A DNA stretch of 64,000 bases, taken from assembly GCF_945859685.1 (NCBI RefSeq), contig NC_079148.1, positions 19,851,946 through 19,915,945 of the forward strand, in the 5' to 3' direction. Positions 1 through 11,935 of this stretch are shown in pieces. The stretch comes from Eupeodes corollae. Taxonomy: Eukaryota > Arthropoda > Insecta > Diptera > Syrphidae. The notes beneath the pieces are model-generated. The model was not told the origin of the DNA, ran no database searches, and saw only the letters and a list, made by a program, of their open reading frames with translations. The translations under genes were made by a program, and so were the position numbers. How positions within the stretch are numbered: position 1 is the stretch's first letter; every line of letters begins with the position of its first letter.

Positions 1-3000
1 ACGAATTTGCTGTCCCTTTTTTTGAAAGATTCTTTAATTTTTTGCTATAAATCTAATTTTGCATCATGTTTTTACCTATGCCGTGAGTTTATTTGAAATG
101 AAACCAACTACTTAAACAATGTTTTTAAAACAAATATGAACTCGACTCCAATCTTGAACTTCAGCTGGACTAAATTGTTGGTATATTGGATAGAATATTG
201 AAGAACTGTAACCTAATGTTTATCAGAAAGATTCAAGGAACAACAACGTAGTTTAAACGCAACCGCATTGTTGTCAAATGTTAAATTTGAATGTCATAAA
301 TGTGAAAAAACGTGTAAGCCCCAAAGTTAATGTTTGCATCTATAGACAACATCTAACTGAATTCAAATTCGAACAAAAAAACTAAAACCATCAATGTTAA
401 CTGTCAGAATTTAACTGGCATAGCTTCACAAGTGCTTAAAACATTCTTCCAAGTATAGATATAAAACGCCAAACTTATAACTACTTATATACATATCAGA
501 TCAAGGTTAACATTGACATAATACGTTAATAATAACAGTGCATTGCCAAGTGGAACAAAAAATAAATTACAAATAAATAAAAAAAAATACAAAAAACGTG
601 TGTGTTGGAGAGATGTAATGTAGAACAGAAAAACCACTTTTGCTTCTAAACGAATCACATGCAACTGTAACGTATATTCAATATAAATATCTATAAGTAT
701 GCATTATATATTTAGTTAATACATGAACGCCGCCACCGCCGCTGTGCCGCTGCCATGTGTTGTGACCTTGTACACCATTTTGTTGCAGCATTTAACGATA
801 CAAGATGCATTGATAAAACTTCATTCTAGGTTAATTAGTATTCTTATAGCTTGACGTTTAATTTGTTTGATGTCTATATACGAGTATTCGAACAAGTGCT
901 GTGATATGACAGTTAGGTCAAAGCTATTTCAAATAATTTGTATAAATTTGTATCATCAACAAAAATGATATAACTCTGAAAAATGCAATGAAACGTCATA
1001 AACAAATAGCAACAGCACGTCCGTTCCGTCGTCGTCACGCAGTCGTGCAAATTTTCTGCTGCAGAACTTTATACTCTCATACACCACGACAAATCCGTCC
1101 AACCTTACGTTTACCGGCTATTATTCGTTGACCTAAATTTTATAAAGCAACTCGCTGAATAAAATACGGTAGTGTGTAAACTCTAGAGTATTGTTGTTGT
1201 TGCCACTTACGCATTGAAGCTAAAAATAAATATTAAATATCGAAATAAATCAGCAAACAAACGGAATGCAAACATCGAATATCCATAGCGGTGCTGCATT
1301 GCATATATTCGTATACTTATACAAATTTTTTATGTGACAGACTGACCGACCAACCAACCAACTAGCTTGAAAATGTGACAGTCCAACGATTGTTTTGATG
1401 GTGCTGAATGCACTGCCTCTTGCGTCTCCACCCAAAAGCACAGCTAAAGTAAATTGTGCTTACAACCTAAACCGATTCTAATGAAGAGTACACACTCTGT
1501 ACACTTTGTCGTTTGAAGTTTGAAGAGACCTCTAGCTATGTACTTTTGTACTTACAATTGAAAATGCAACTATGCATCACTTTTAACTGAATATATCTTT
1601 GCGCAAATCTATCTTTATAGGAGAATTTATATGTATAGAAGTTTGGTTTTTGTTTATAGTGTTTTGTTTGTTATTTCAATTTGCAAATGCAAATTTTTAT
1701 TCAAATTCAAACGGACGCAGCAGTGCAATTGCTTAGGTGCGTCCATATACAAAATGTACAGCAACTTCTGTCATTCTATAGTGGATCGTATTTAGAGCTT
1801 ATTTAATTATATGGTTAAGGTGTATAGAACAGATGACAATCATACACAGAAAAGTGCAAACTATATTTAAAACAATTTATAATTTGTTAAAGTAATAACA
1901 ATACATTGTTAGCACAAGTTTTGACATCATGTCTCAAGGGAACATGTTTAAGTATGTATTTTGGAGACAAACACACCTTATTTCAAGAGAAACATTGTGT
2001 AAGTCCTTCAAAATATGACATTTTGTCATGTGCCTACTTAAGTCTAAACTGACCTTAAAATAATATGGACTTTTTTAGTTGCGTTCAAGTGTCACAAAAT
2101 TTCTGGTTCTTCTAAGATAAATGTCATTCTCCAAAGTGACGAATGGGATAGATAATAGGACTTCAAATGTAAAATTTGTGACTTTGTTGAAATGTCAGAA
2201 TTCTTTTGGTTCAAAACTTTTTGATTTTCTTCTTATTGATAGATTCGTAAAGTTTTCTATTGATGCACTTGACATAACTGAGACAAACGTCATTTTCATC
2301 TTCAAGTCTACACCGTTTTTCATGATTGTATAAAGGAGGAAACAAACCTATTATGCAAGGCACCACCTTTTTTTCAAACATCTTTAGTCCTTTATAATCT
2401 TAGAATTCACTTAACAAAGCCTGCACCTCTAGGGCACACATTTGTATTAGAAACTTAACCCTTTTTGCATGAACAAAAAAAAAAAGAACAAGAAAAAAAC
2501 TCAATCAAAAGGTGAATTCTAAGGCAAATTGGGTATCGACAGGATATGCAGACAAGATGCAAAATTTATTTCCAGCAGGTGGTACATGTACCTGTACCTT
2601 TAGCCAACCCACAGATGAAAAATAAAAAGGGATCTTCTGTGGTTAAGCGAGAAAATTACTATTGAAAGACCATAATATATTTTTGGTGCAGACACAAAGT
2701 GTCAGACACATTGAGATGTCCGCCTCTAATAATAATAGGATAGTAGTTCCTTAGGTTTGACCATGTTATTATTTTTTTTTTTTTTAAACTGCGGTTAGGT
2801 TTGTTCTTCTAAGCAAAGTCAAAAAAAGGGAGCATTTTGCAATCGTCAAAAAAAGAAACAAAAGATTATAACAGGTACCGCCGCTATATTCTTTGGCGCT
2901 GCTGATGGGCATATTGTTATAGAATTTTGAGAATTAAGACGTCAAGCTGCTTGGTGATTATTTTTTGTTTTTGTTTAAAGTTTTAGTTTGATAATCTTTT

Positions 3001-4219
3001 TTTTGTTTTGTCTAAGATTATGATCTGTCTGGAAGATTGGAAAAATTATGGGATGGAACTTCTAACGCCTCTGAGTAAATATACTTGTATACATATAAAT
3101 TTCAAAAGGAGCAGTTAAAGGCGTTAGCTAAGGGTGTTTGTTGTCTTTTAGGAAGGGTTGAAATTTGAAAGATATACAATTTAATTATATAGTATCAAAC
3201 CAAGGTTAGAGAGGTATATGTTGCTTTGCAAATAAATGATCATGGCTCATGAGTATGGTATTATGAAACATTTTTATTTTCTAAGAACACTGAAACGACT
3301 TAACATTACCTGTCACTAGAAATGTGGGCACTAATTTAAAACAAACATTAGACAATTGACTTAAATTTAAGTTCATTCTTTAAACTTTTCTAAAATTTTT
3401 TAAAATTATATAATACTTTTTGACATAAAAAGGAAAACATTCGTCCTTTTTTTCATTTTTAAACGTCAAGCACGTGACTTTGTTGAGATGTCAATTTTTG
3501 GTAAGAAATTTGTTTTCGCTCCCACTTTTGTTTTATAAAATGTTATCTGTCAATTCTCACTGAAAAACTCCTCTATTAAAAATAACAATTAGTAGAAATG
3601 GATACGTTCATATCTTTATCCTAATAGATCTTTAATGATGATACTGCTTTACGGTAAAGCTATAGTTGACGGATAATACTTCAGTTCTAAAAAGTGGTGG
3701 ATGTGACTTTTGATTTCTTGAAAAATTCATTCTTAAATTGAATTATATTTGACAGCTAAGTCATTTTAGAACTAATGTCAAATATTAACATTTTCTTCAG
3801 TGTTGCAATAAGAAAGTTAAAAAAAACGAAAACTTTTCACTTTTACTAGACGTGTTGCACCATACCTATCGTGAAAACTCCTGTATTAGCTTGAGACTGG
3901 AGTAAAAACATGTCTTGTACACGTAGTATTTAACTAAACGAACGCGTAAAGTATTAAAGTGGTCTTGAAATTTGCCTCAGAACTGCTTGAAAACAGACGT
4001 TTATTATAAGAATTGAAATTATCACTTTGTTAAAACTGACAAATTTTCATTTTTTGATTTGTTTACATTATATTCCTTTTAAAACATTTAATTTTGTCAT
4101 CGCAATCAGACAGAATGAAATGTCACAATATGTCGCTTCAAAAGGTTCCAATGTAGACAACATAATGTATTAAAATGTCAAAAATCTTAACTGTCACTTT
4201 TGATATTGATATAACGTAG
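1..4219. other. Intronic DNA, no gene seen
   Basis: A/T-rich, with a small GC-rich patch at 722-760 (GCCGCCACCGCCGCTGTG) and another at 1015-1060. Between about 1900 and 4200 short words such as ATGTCA, CTGTCA and GACTTTGTTGA recur, for example around 2178-2200 and 3475-3495, hinting at decayed repeats, but no unit boundary could be defined. There is a 12-bp perfect palindrome GGTACATGTACC near 2581. Confidence 0.4.
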
Positions 4220-4221
4220 TA

Positions 4222-4650
4222 TTCACATGAGCGTGACCAACGACGACGAATGAATTACAAAATGTGAGTTTATATATGTACATACGTTTGAAGACATATT
4301 TTACACAAATTCTTAACAAAACGATAGCAATATAGTTTCTATTTGATGTATGATGCATACTTGAACTTTTCAATATAATATATTAATAAATTTAAGAAAA
4401 CAAATTTATGTGTCACGAAAAAAACTGCAGTTGATACGAACTGTCAAACTTTATTCGCGTTCCACATTATCCACACTCGCAACGAATAAAATAACTTAAC
4501 CTAACAAATCATTTTTGTTTTTGTTTCCGTGGTGAATGGTGTTTGGCTGTCAAACTTTATTCGCGACGAATTAAAAACTCTCATGTGAAAGAAATGTCAA
4601 AATCAACGAATATTCGTTAATTCGTTGGTCGTTGGTCGTGCTCATGTGAA
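4222..4650. mobile_element. MITE-like element with TIRs and TA target duplication
   Basis: The left end TTCACATGAGCGTGACCAAC (4222) is mirrored at the right end; read on the minus strand from 4650 it is TTCACATGAGCACGACCAAC. The first 11 bases match, two differ, and the next 10 match again. TA dinucleotides flank both sides (4220-4221 and 4651-4652), as for Tc1/mariner-type insertions. The element is 429 bp with no coding capacity, consistent with a non-autonomous MITE. Inside, CTGTCAAACTTTATTCGCG occurs twice in direct orientation (4441-4459 and 4547-4565), and another CTCATGTGAA lies at about 4580, so the element may be compound or internally duplicated. Confidence 0.6.
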
Positions 4651-7600
4651 TAATGCTTTAAACAAGGTATTCGTTCAAAGTTATTTTGTGGATTTTATAA
4701 TACGTTCCACATTTTTTTTGAATGCACATATCTTGCCACTTGGAGAGCTGAAATTTCAGTATTGTGGTCAGGGGAATTTCCACAGAATTTCTATATCAAT
4801 TCACATACTAAAGGCGTGAGTAATATTGATTTCATACGTTCCACACTTTTATTCACTTTACGTTCACAGTTCAAAGCTATAGGTGTAACAAATTTCAGCA
4901 GTTCATAACATCATCTACCTACAGCCTTGTAACATAAACCAGAATTCCCTTTAAAACAATATTATTAAATAAAAAATAATTAAATCGAAAGTGCTCGTAA
5001 ATAATCATGTCCAAATAAAAATTAGATTAAATGATATCTCCACAACATAAATCACAACTCAACAACTTATAGGTATGCCACTATATTACTTTATATGTTT
5101 TAAGATGACCCCTTTTAAAAAAAAGCCCTCGATTACTCAAGCTTCATTTTTTACGAAATTTCTAGTCGCATCAGAGACACTTCAGGTCATAAAACTCAAA
5201 TACCTGAAACCATACCTACTAAGATCAAAAAATAGTCAACCCTATGAAAACATCGCATATTCACAAAAAATACTGCGTGATGATGACCGGCTACAACAGC
5301 AACAACAACAACAACAACAAATGACAACTCTAAAACTGAAACTCACATCGAACTAAATATGACGTAATTTTCTGTCTCCATTTAGCCTTGAAAGCCGGTA
5401 TAGATCTAGAGCACCACATAGCGCATAAACTAAACAAACATACCTACATTACATATATTGATGTTGTATAGCTGATGTAGCCGTTGCGTCGTCGTCGTCG
5501 TCGATCGTGTAGTTGTTGCGTTTTTTTTGCATTTCTTTTGACTCAGATATTTAAACAAAAAAACACCAAACAATATGATACCTACAGATATATTTTCTTC
5601 TTTTACATCATCTTAACTTGAATAAATGTTAAAATGTTGTACCTATAGCTACTCCACCAACAAGCAACAAGTCGGGAGTTGTGAGCAATCTACCAGTTTT
5701 TAAAAGCCGACTGAACACACAATGTCCATCTTTTATTTTCACTGACATCATTTTCTGACTTTTTTTTTCTTTCGACTTCTTTTGATTACATAACAGTTAT
5801 ACCTATATATATCGGTTTAACATAACTGACTACGACGACGACAGCAGCGACACACAACAACGACGACGACGTCATGCAACATAATTTTTATAGATGAAAA
5901 TAAAAGAAAGAAAAACATAACCTACACCTTTACTTCAGATAAATCGAAGTATTTGTCGAATTAAAAACGAACACTTTGAGATGCCGGAGTGAGAAACATC
6001 AATACATATTTTTTAACATTTTTTTATTTTACTCTTGGTTCATCCATAAACTGTCTTCAAGTATGTTTCATTACCTGACATACGTTTATTCTTGAAACCG
6101 AAATGGAAAACAAGTTCAAAACATAAAAATAGAAGTTAAAAAATAAAAAAAAAATACAAAATCTGTTAAAGCAAATTATAGAACTTAATGCGCTTCAGAT
6201 TCATGGTTAATGCGATGCGGGTAGAGAGAAGTGCATTGCTGGCCTGCAGCACTACTCAGCGGCACCACCACCACCACCACTACCACCGACCGAAGCGAAG
6301 CAAAGCAGTAACCAGCTATGGGAATTAACCTTGGTCTTGGCATGGATTTCTTATTGCAATCTGTATCTTTCTCATGTAACTATATCTAGATATAACTTGG
6401 TACAATGTAGTTTACAATATTGTCTTACAATATTCAAGACTCTTTCAATATCTATATCTACACCTATCCAAGAACAGATATACCAGCTGGCTTTGAAGAA
6501 CTCGGGGAGTTCGAGTTCATATTTGAATTCGAATTCGAATACTCCGCATGTGAGGAGTTATATATGTACGAGTATATTCACGCTGATGTGGTTGGTGGGC
6601 GTTACTGGTTCTCTATGGTAATGACTTCTCTTAATGGCACTCATATCTTTCGACGAACTTGTGCGAGCTGTAGATGCAGTTCATTAAAAGATGGATGTTA
6701 AACATGGTTCTGACTAAATTACAACAAAAAAAAAACAACAACAATAACAACAAAAAATTACTTCAGTATCTGTAGATCAGTATCTATGAATTTATTTATT
6801 TATTTTGTTTTTCTTATTTAATCGAACCGCTAAATGAGACAGCAGTAAAAATAATTCACCTATACAAACCTAGCTCTGAGTAAATATTTGTGTATAGGTC
6901 TTTTTTTGTATAAACCAAAATACAGAAAAAAAGATATATATATATTTTATTTTAATAAATAACTTTTAGGTCAGGGTTGACTTGTGATATTGTCTGGAGG
7001 CTTGATCTTGCGTGTGTATGTTGGTATATTACATTTAATTTTTGCTTTTGCAAATTTATATCTTCTCTACTTTGTATTTCATTCATTTTTTAACTTTTTG
7101 ATGTAAGTTTATTATAGAAAAAATTTGTATGTATGTATGTATCTATGTGAATAACAGTTTTTTTTTTATCTGCTTTTTACTGTTTCCATGTGTGTTTGCA
7201 TCCATTGCTCATCTATTTCATATTTTTTATGAAGCTTTATCGAAAAACACCGGCTTTTCTATTTGTGTGTTTATTTTATTTATTTATATTTTATTTTATA
7301 AATATATGTACATAGGTATTTATATTTAAATATTTTTACAGTTGAAAGTTGATGATAATCAGTTTGCACGTGTATTTTGCATGACGAAATATACTTAAGC
7401 GGCATTCTATGGAATTTGTTTTTTTTTTTGTTGGTATACATATTTTGTTATAATTTGTTGTTGTTGCTGTTTTGTGTCGTATTAAATTAGTAAAAACAAG
7501 TTTAAAATATGCAAATACATATACACATTGTAACGGTTAATTTCGATAATCATTTTTTTTTAAATATAGATGAATTTATTGTGTGAGATCATTAAAATTA

Positions 7601-8239
7601 TATCAAATACGTAGTAAAAGATAAGCAAATATAAAAGAGTTGAGTAGAAAACTTTTTTTTTTGTTTTTTTCAAATTGATTTTTGTTTGTATACAAAAATC
7701 GATTAGAAAGGAGCCATTTTTGGTAAATAAGAAGTTTATCTAATATTTTGTTTGGATTTAATATATTAAGCTTGTTTTTTGAACTTTTTGGGAGGCAGAT
7801 ATGAATAAAATCAATTGTTTATAAATTAATAATTTGTTCGACACCAGAAAACTCGTATCTTTTGAATTTTATTGCAAAATCAAATAAGTATGCCGTTAGA
7901 ATCTATTTTTAGAATTTATGAAAAAATTTCAAGTTTATGACGCCTCCTATCGTTATGAACAATAATTTGGGTCTAAAGTATGTACATTGCTTCAAAGGTC
8001 AACAATTAAAACTCCACCTACACTGACTTAAAATTGTTTTTTTTTTTAAGGTTGTTAGGAAGTTATAAGTGTTTGTCGTTATAATCTAATTGTTTTACTG
8101 AATTCGGTTAACGGTTTCCAGTAAAAAGTTCAAATGTTGTAACATTCATTGCGGAGAAGAAATATTTGAGCCTGATTACGTAGACTCTTTTGGACCTTTC
8201 GTAACTAAATAGACGCGATGAATTTAAATGTTGTATTTG
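4651..8239. other. Intronic DNA with microsatellites, no gene seen
   Basis: Contains CGTTCCACA words near 4703 and 4836 that also occur inside the neighbouring inverted-repeat element, a CAA run at 5296-5320, CGTCGTCGTCG at about 5488-5502, a CGACGACG run at 5825-5870, a CCA run near 6262-6283 and GTAT repeats at 7126-7142. The reading frames at 6331-6701 overlap in two frames and look like chance. Confidence 0.4.
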
Positions 8240-8335
8240 GACTGTAGTTTGGATTCAGAATAAAAACCTGTAGATCCCCTCCATCCCCTCCATGTCTGAA
8301 ATTAATCGCTCACAGGAATAGTTTAGAGTTGTACG
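8240..8335 (+). mobile_element. Degraded 3' fragment of the tRNA-derived SINE
   Basis: The segment GGATTCAGAATAAAAACC to about 8330 aligns by eye with the 3' body of the SINE at 11800-11880. Shared parts are a GGATTCxGxATAAAA stretch, CTGTAGATC, a TCATTCC/CCATCCC block, and GGAATxGTTxAGAGTxGTA. The tRNA-like head is absent. It is more diverged than the other copies, with several small indels, so it is probably an old insertion. Confidence 0.5.
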
Positions 8336-10157
8336 AGTATATTGTTCCACCTAACTTATAATTTTATTTGGGCTTGCATTGGTACAATTTGTATATGGCC
8401 AAAAATTTAAGTCGTACGCCATAGATAAGTGAGATCCAAATTTCAGTTAAAGAATTCACGTATGGTATGAGGGTGTAGCTACATCAGTAAACAGGCTTTT
8501 GCAAACACTATCTAAAGAATCAAAGATTAATTTTATGTTACGAAGTGTGGTATCGCTCCTTAATTGAATTGTATCTCCTTTCCAATGACACTTGAAATTT
8601 AAATGTTCTAAAGCCTTTGTATATATAACCCATTATTTGTGATCAGTGCCCAACAACAAGAATTTATCTGAGTTGTGATTAAACAAGCTAAGCAAATTCA
8701 TGTGTTTTTTTATTTTAGTTATACAAAAAAAATAATTATTTTCAAGACAAAAATCAACACAAAAAGACTTTTAACAGACTGTTTAATTGAAGTTTTAACG
8801 AAAACGTTTTTTCAACATGTAATAATCTAGATTTGATCGAGTTTTGAGGTATCACAAAATCAAGTTCATAAAAATTACATTCAGCGACGAATCTTTAATT
8901 TTTGTTTTCCTATAAGATCCTTTTTTGTAGGTTACAAATATAGTAAATGGTAGATAAATCATCAATTCCAGTTTCTACCTGTTTCTTTCCTACCATAACA
9001 AAGGAATATGATTATATCCGATTATTGTTATCCTCGTCTATTTCTTTTTATAAGAATTTTATAGTAAACCGTGTCATATGAGACATTTGTGTGTGCGCAG
9101 GTAGAAGGACTTTTCTTATTGTCTACCTTTTAATGTCACAAACAAAAAAAATAATACATATCCAGTTCTACCTGCGTGTATCTGTATCTTACACACAATA
9201 CAGAACACTCACTGGATTTTTATAAAATGTATTTTTGTGTATTTTAAATTTTATCAATCTGACCCACTCAAATTGGAAGGAAAAAAAATAAAATAAAATT
9301 TAAGTACCTATTAAAAAATGTTCGAGGTTTTTTATTTATTTGGTGTATTTTTCTTCTTTTTCTTCATAAAATGTAATCTCCAATTTATGTTTCACTTTTG
9401 GATTTTATATTTTGTTTTTCTGTTTCGAGTGAAAAAAAAAGTCAAAATTGCACAAGAATTGTGTCGACACGTCAGAGTAATTTACGACCGATAATTTTTG
9501 TCTCTGTTTTGTTTCCTTTTGTGTATGATGAGTATTTGATTAAATTTTGAATTTGTTTTTTTTGGGATGTTTGCTTTTGGTTTCAATTTCGATGATGAAT
9601 GCAATATGCATGTGATGACCTGTTGGGATGGTATTTCAATTGTTGTTATTTTTTTTTCTAAGAAAAAACTGTGGGTGGAACACAAAAATGCTGTTTTAGT
9701 GTAGGCGAAATATGAAATCATTTGTTAAATTTTTGTAGTCAGAAATGAAATCCTTTAATTGCTTCATTTCATTCTTTTTATCTTATTCTTCAAATCAAAT
9801 TGTATACAATTAATATTTCTTCCATTTCATCACTAAACAAATAAAAAAGAAGGAGTTCATGATTTTTAAATTCATATCATAATCAATTATTCTCCCTTTC
9901 TTTTGATATATTCAACCAGATGTATATATTTTTTGAAGAGTTTCGAAGAATGAAGAAATAAAATGAAAGAGTGCATCATCCGCCAAAAGAAAACCTTTCA
10001 CTCACATCATCAAAATCATCCCCTTTAAATTTTTTCATTGTCAAGGTTCAAAGTCAGCAAAATACAAAATAAAATAAAAGAGGTATATTCACTGATATGT
10101 AATAACTAGGTCTGATGCTTTGATGATCATTTGATTTATTGTTAAAAGGATTGAATG
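8336..10157. other. Intronic DNA, no gene seen
   Basis: A/T-rich unique sequence. Frames longer than 60 codons (for example 9482-9721 minus) are Lys/Ile/Asn-rich and lack any recognisable domain. No repeat or RNA gene was recognised. Confidence 0.4.
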
Positions 10158-10425
10158 CAAGTTGCACTCAAAAAAGGATATCAAATAAATTAAGCACCTG
10201 CAGTTCCTGTAGAAATTGAGCGATGTGTGTATTTAAGGAATATCGAATGTCTTATAGTTTATCCTTAAAAAAAATTCAAGGTTATATATTTTTCTAAGTG
10301 CAATTTGAACCGAAAAAAGGAATATCAAATGAATTCCGCAACTGAATTTCCTGTGAAAATGTCGCCGTTTATCAAGTTTAGTTATTTAAAAGAAATTTCA
10401 AGGTTATGTATTTTATCTCAGTACA
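10158..10425. repeat. Two-copy local tandem duplication (about 135-bp units)
   Basis: Unit 1 (about 10158-10293) contains AAAAAAGGATATCAAAT, then AGTTCCTGTAGAAAT, then TTCAAGGTTATATATTT. Unit 2 (about 10294-10425) contains AAAAAAGGAATATCAAAT, then AATTTCCTGTGAAAAT, then TTCAAGGTTATGTATTT in the same order and spacing. The units are clearly diverged, so the duplication is old. No coding content. Confidence 0.55.
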
Positions 10426-10763
10426 TAGATGTTTTTTATTGGATACGGATCATATTACTCATGTTGTTCACAAAAATTTTATAATCGAATAAATTTTCTC
10501 TTTCAAAGAAGAAAGACCAAAAATGACAATTGTATTAAAGTATTTGTAGGGAAACAGAAGAGTTGAGCTACGAACTTACAAAAAGAATTTAATTTAATGT
10601 ATGGAATTGAAATGCGTATTTTTTTATAATATAATAAAATAAATAAACAGTATTTTTGACGGATATAATCTAAATATATTATATTTAGCAACGTTGCATA
10701 ACAAAAAATTGTTATTGAATTTTTGATGAATTGTATAAATTTTATTCAAATTGATACCCACCA

Positions 10764-11306
10764 TCTCTTTATCGATTTTAAAGCCGCGTATAGGGAAGAG
10801 CTCTACCGAGCAATGTCTAGTTTTGGCATCCCTGTCAAACTTATCCATTTGTGCAGAATGACGATGGAAAATCAAACGAAGAATGACTCTTGCAAATCGC
10901 TGCTTCTTTGGACTTAGAAGGCAATTGAGAAGTAAAGTCCTCTATCGAGCATCTAAAATCACCATCTATAAGACACTCACTATTCCAGTTATCATTTATG
11001 GATCTGAGGCCTGGACCCTGTCAAAGAAAGATAAGAGCGTCTTAGGATGCTTCGAGAGAAAAATTCTTCAGGTAAGTTTTGGTCCCGTACGCATAGATGA
11101 AGAATAGAGGAGAAGATATAACGACGAACTGTACGGGCTGTACAGCGACACTGACCTAGTTAGCAGAATTAAAGTCCAACGGCTTAGATGGCTAGGACAT
11201 GTAGAGCGAATGGACATCAACGCTCCAGCCCGGAAGGTCTTCGAATCCAATCCCGAGGGACGGCGCAGTAGAGGTAGACCGCGACTCAAGTGGCGCACCT
11301 TAAGTA
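10764..11306 (+). mobile_element. RTE-like LINE fragment with internal deletion
   Basis: A decayed endonuclease-reverse transcriptase LINE. The first part reads LFIDFKAAYREELYRAMSS (motif A region). It then jumps at about 10870-10885 to KRRMTLANRCFFGL in a different frame, so the palm with the YADD box is deleted. The remainder is the family C-terminus: KTLTIPVIIYGSEAW, LGCFERKIL, RRRYNDELYGLYS, RLRWLGHVERMD and RRSRGRPRLKWR. A TAG at about 11105-11107 interrupts DEE-RRRYN where the family usually has Trp. A fragment of the same kind of LINE, covering the missing N-terminal side of the RT, lies at 58785-59480 on the other strand. Clade (RTE versus related) is not resolved. Confidence 0.8.
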
Positions 11307-11587
11307 AGTAAGTATGTTTATAAATTTTATTAACAGTAGACTTTTTTATCAGTATCCTAAAATATTTGTTAAGGTTTGCAGTTATTCCTATGATCTATTA
11401 CTTTAGGAAATGCATAGAACTTTTGGCTTTAATTAAAGATAACAGAGCATTTTATTTCACAAGTAGCCAAAACCAAAAAATACAAATTTTCTTTAAACAA
11501 AAACTTTTCCTAAATGTTTGATTAAAGCAAAAATGATTAGCAGAAGTTACAAGCCTAATTTGTGTTACACAATTTTAAATACTATCA

Positions 11588-11935
11588 GTACCTGTGGCAT
11601 GATGTGCCATCTAAAGTTTTTTTTTTCACGGGTACTACCTCCTGCGAAGAATTGACAAATTCTCCAAGATTAGGATGATGTGTAGTCAGGTCTTGGGTTC
11701 GCTTCCTGTCTGTGTTATCTAAAGTTTTTTGATTCTTGAGAGAAATGGACAAATCCTCCAGAAGCAATTCCTGTCATAAAAACTGCTTCTGAAATTAGAG
11801 GTTCGGATTCGGTATAAAACTGTAGATCTCTTCATTCCAGACAACATGAATCGCATAGAGGAATGGTTGAGAGTCGTAAGTCACTAGGCCATAGTTCTCG
11901 ACGGACTGTTGCGCTACTTATTTATTTAATTTTAA
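11588..11935 (+). mobile_element. tRNA-derived SINE, rearranged/dimeric copy
   Basis: Starts GTACCTGTGGCATGATG, the SINE head with box A, then passes straight to the body words TGCCATCTAAAG and CACGGGTACTACCTCC. After TTCTCCAAGATTAGGA it re-enters a second head at TGATGTGTAGTCAGGTCTTG with box B-like GGGTTCGCTTCC, then the full body to GGACTGTTGCGCTACTTATTTATTT. It therefore looks like two overlapping SINE copies, or a recombinant, with box A in one part and box B in the other. A candidate target duplication AATTTTAAA occurs at about 11571 and 11928, but not flush with the ends. Confidence 0.75.

Noticed and set aside
5296..5320. CAA run as a polyglutamine-coding exon
   Set aside because: The surrounding frame has no Ovo-like or other recognisable sequence and lies on the strand opposite to the gene. 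It is treated as a microsatellite.
6331..6701. Two overlapping 93-96 codon frames in the intron
   Set aside because: Low-complexity (GAATTC/TCGAA repeats); no domain, no splice context and no conserved motif.
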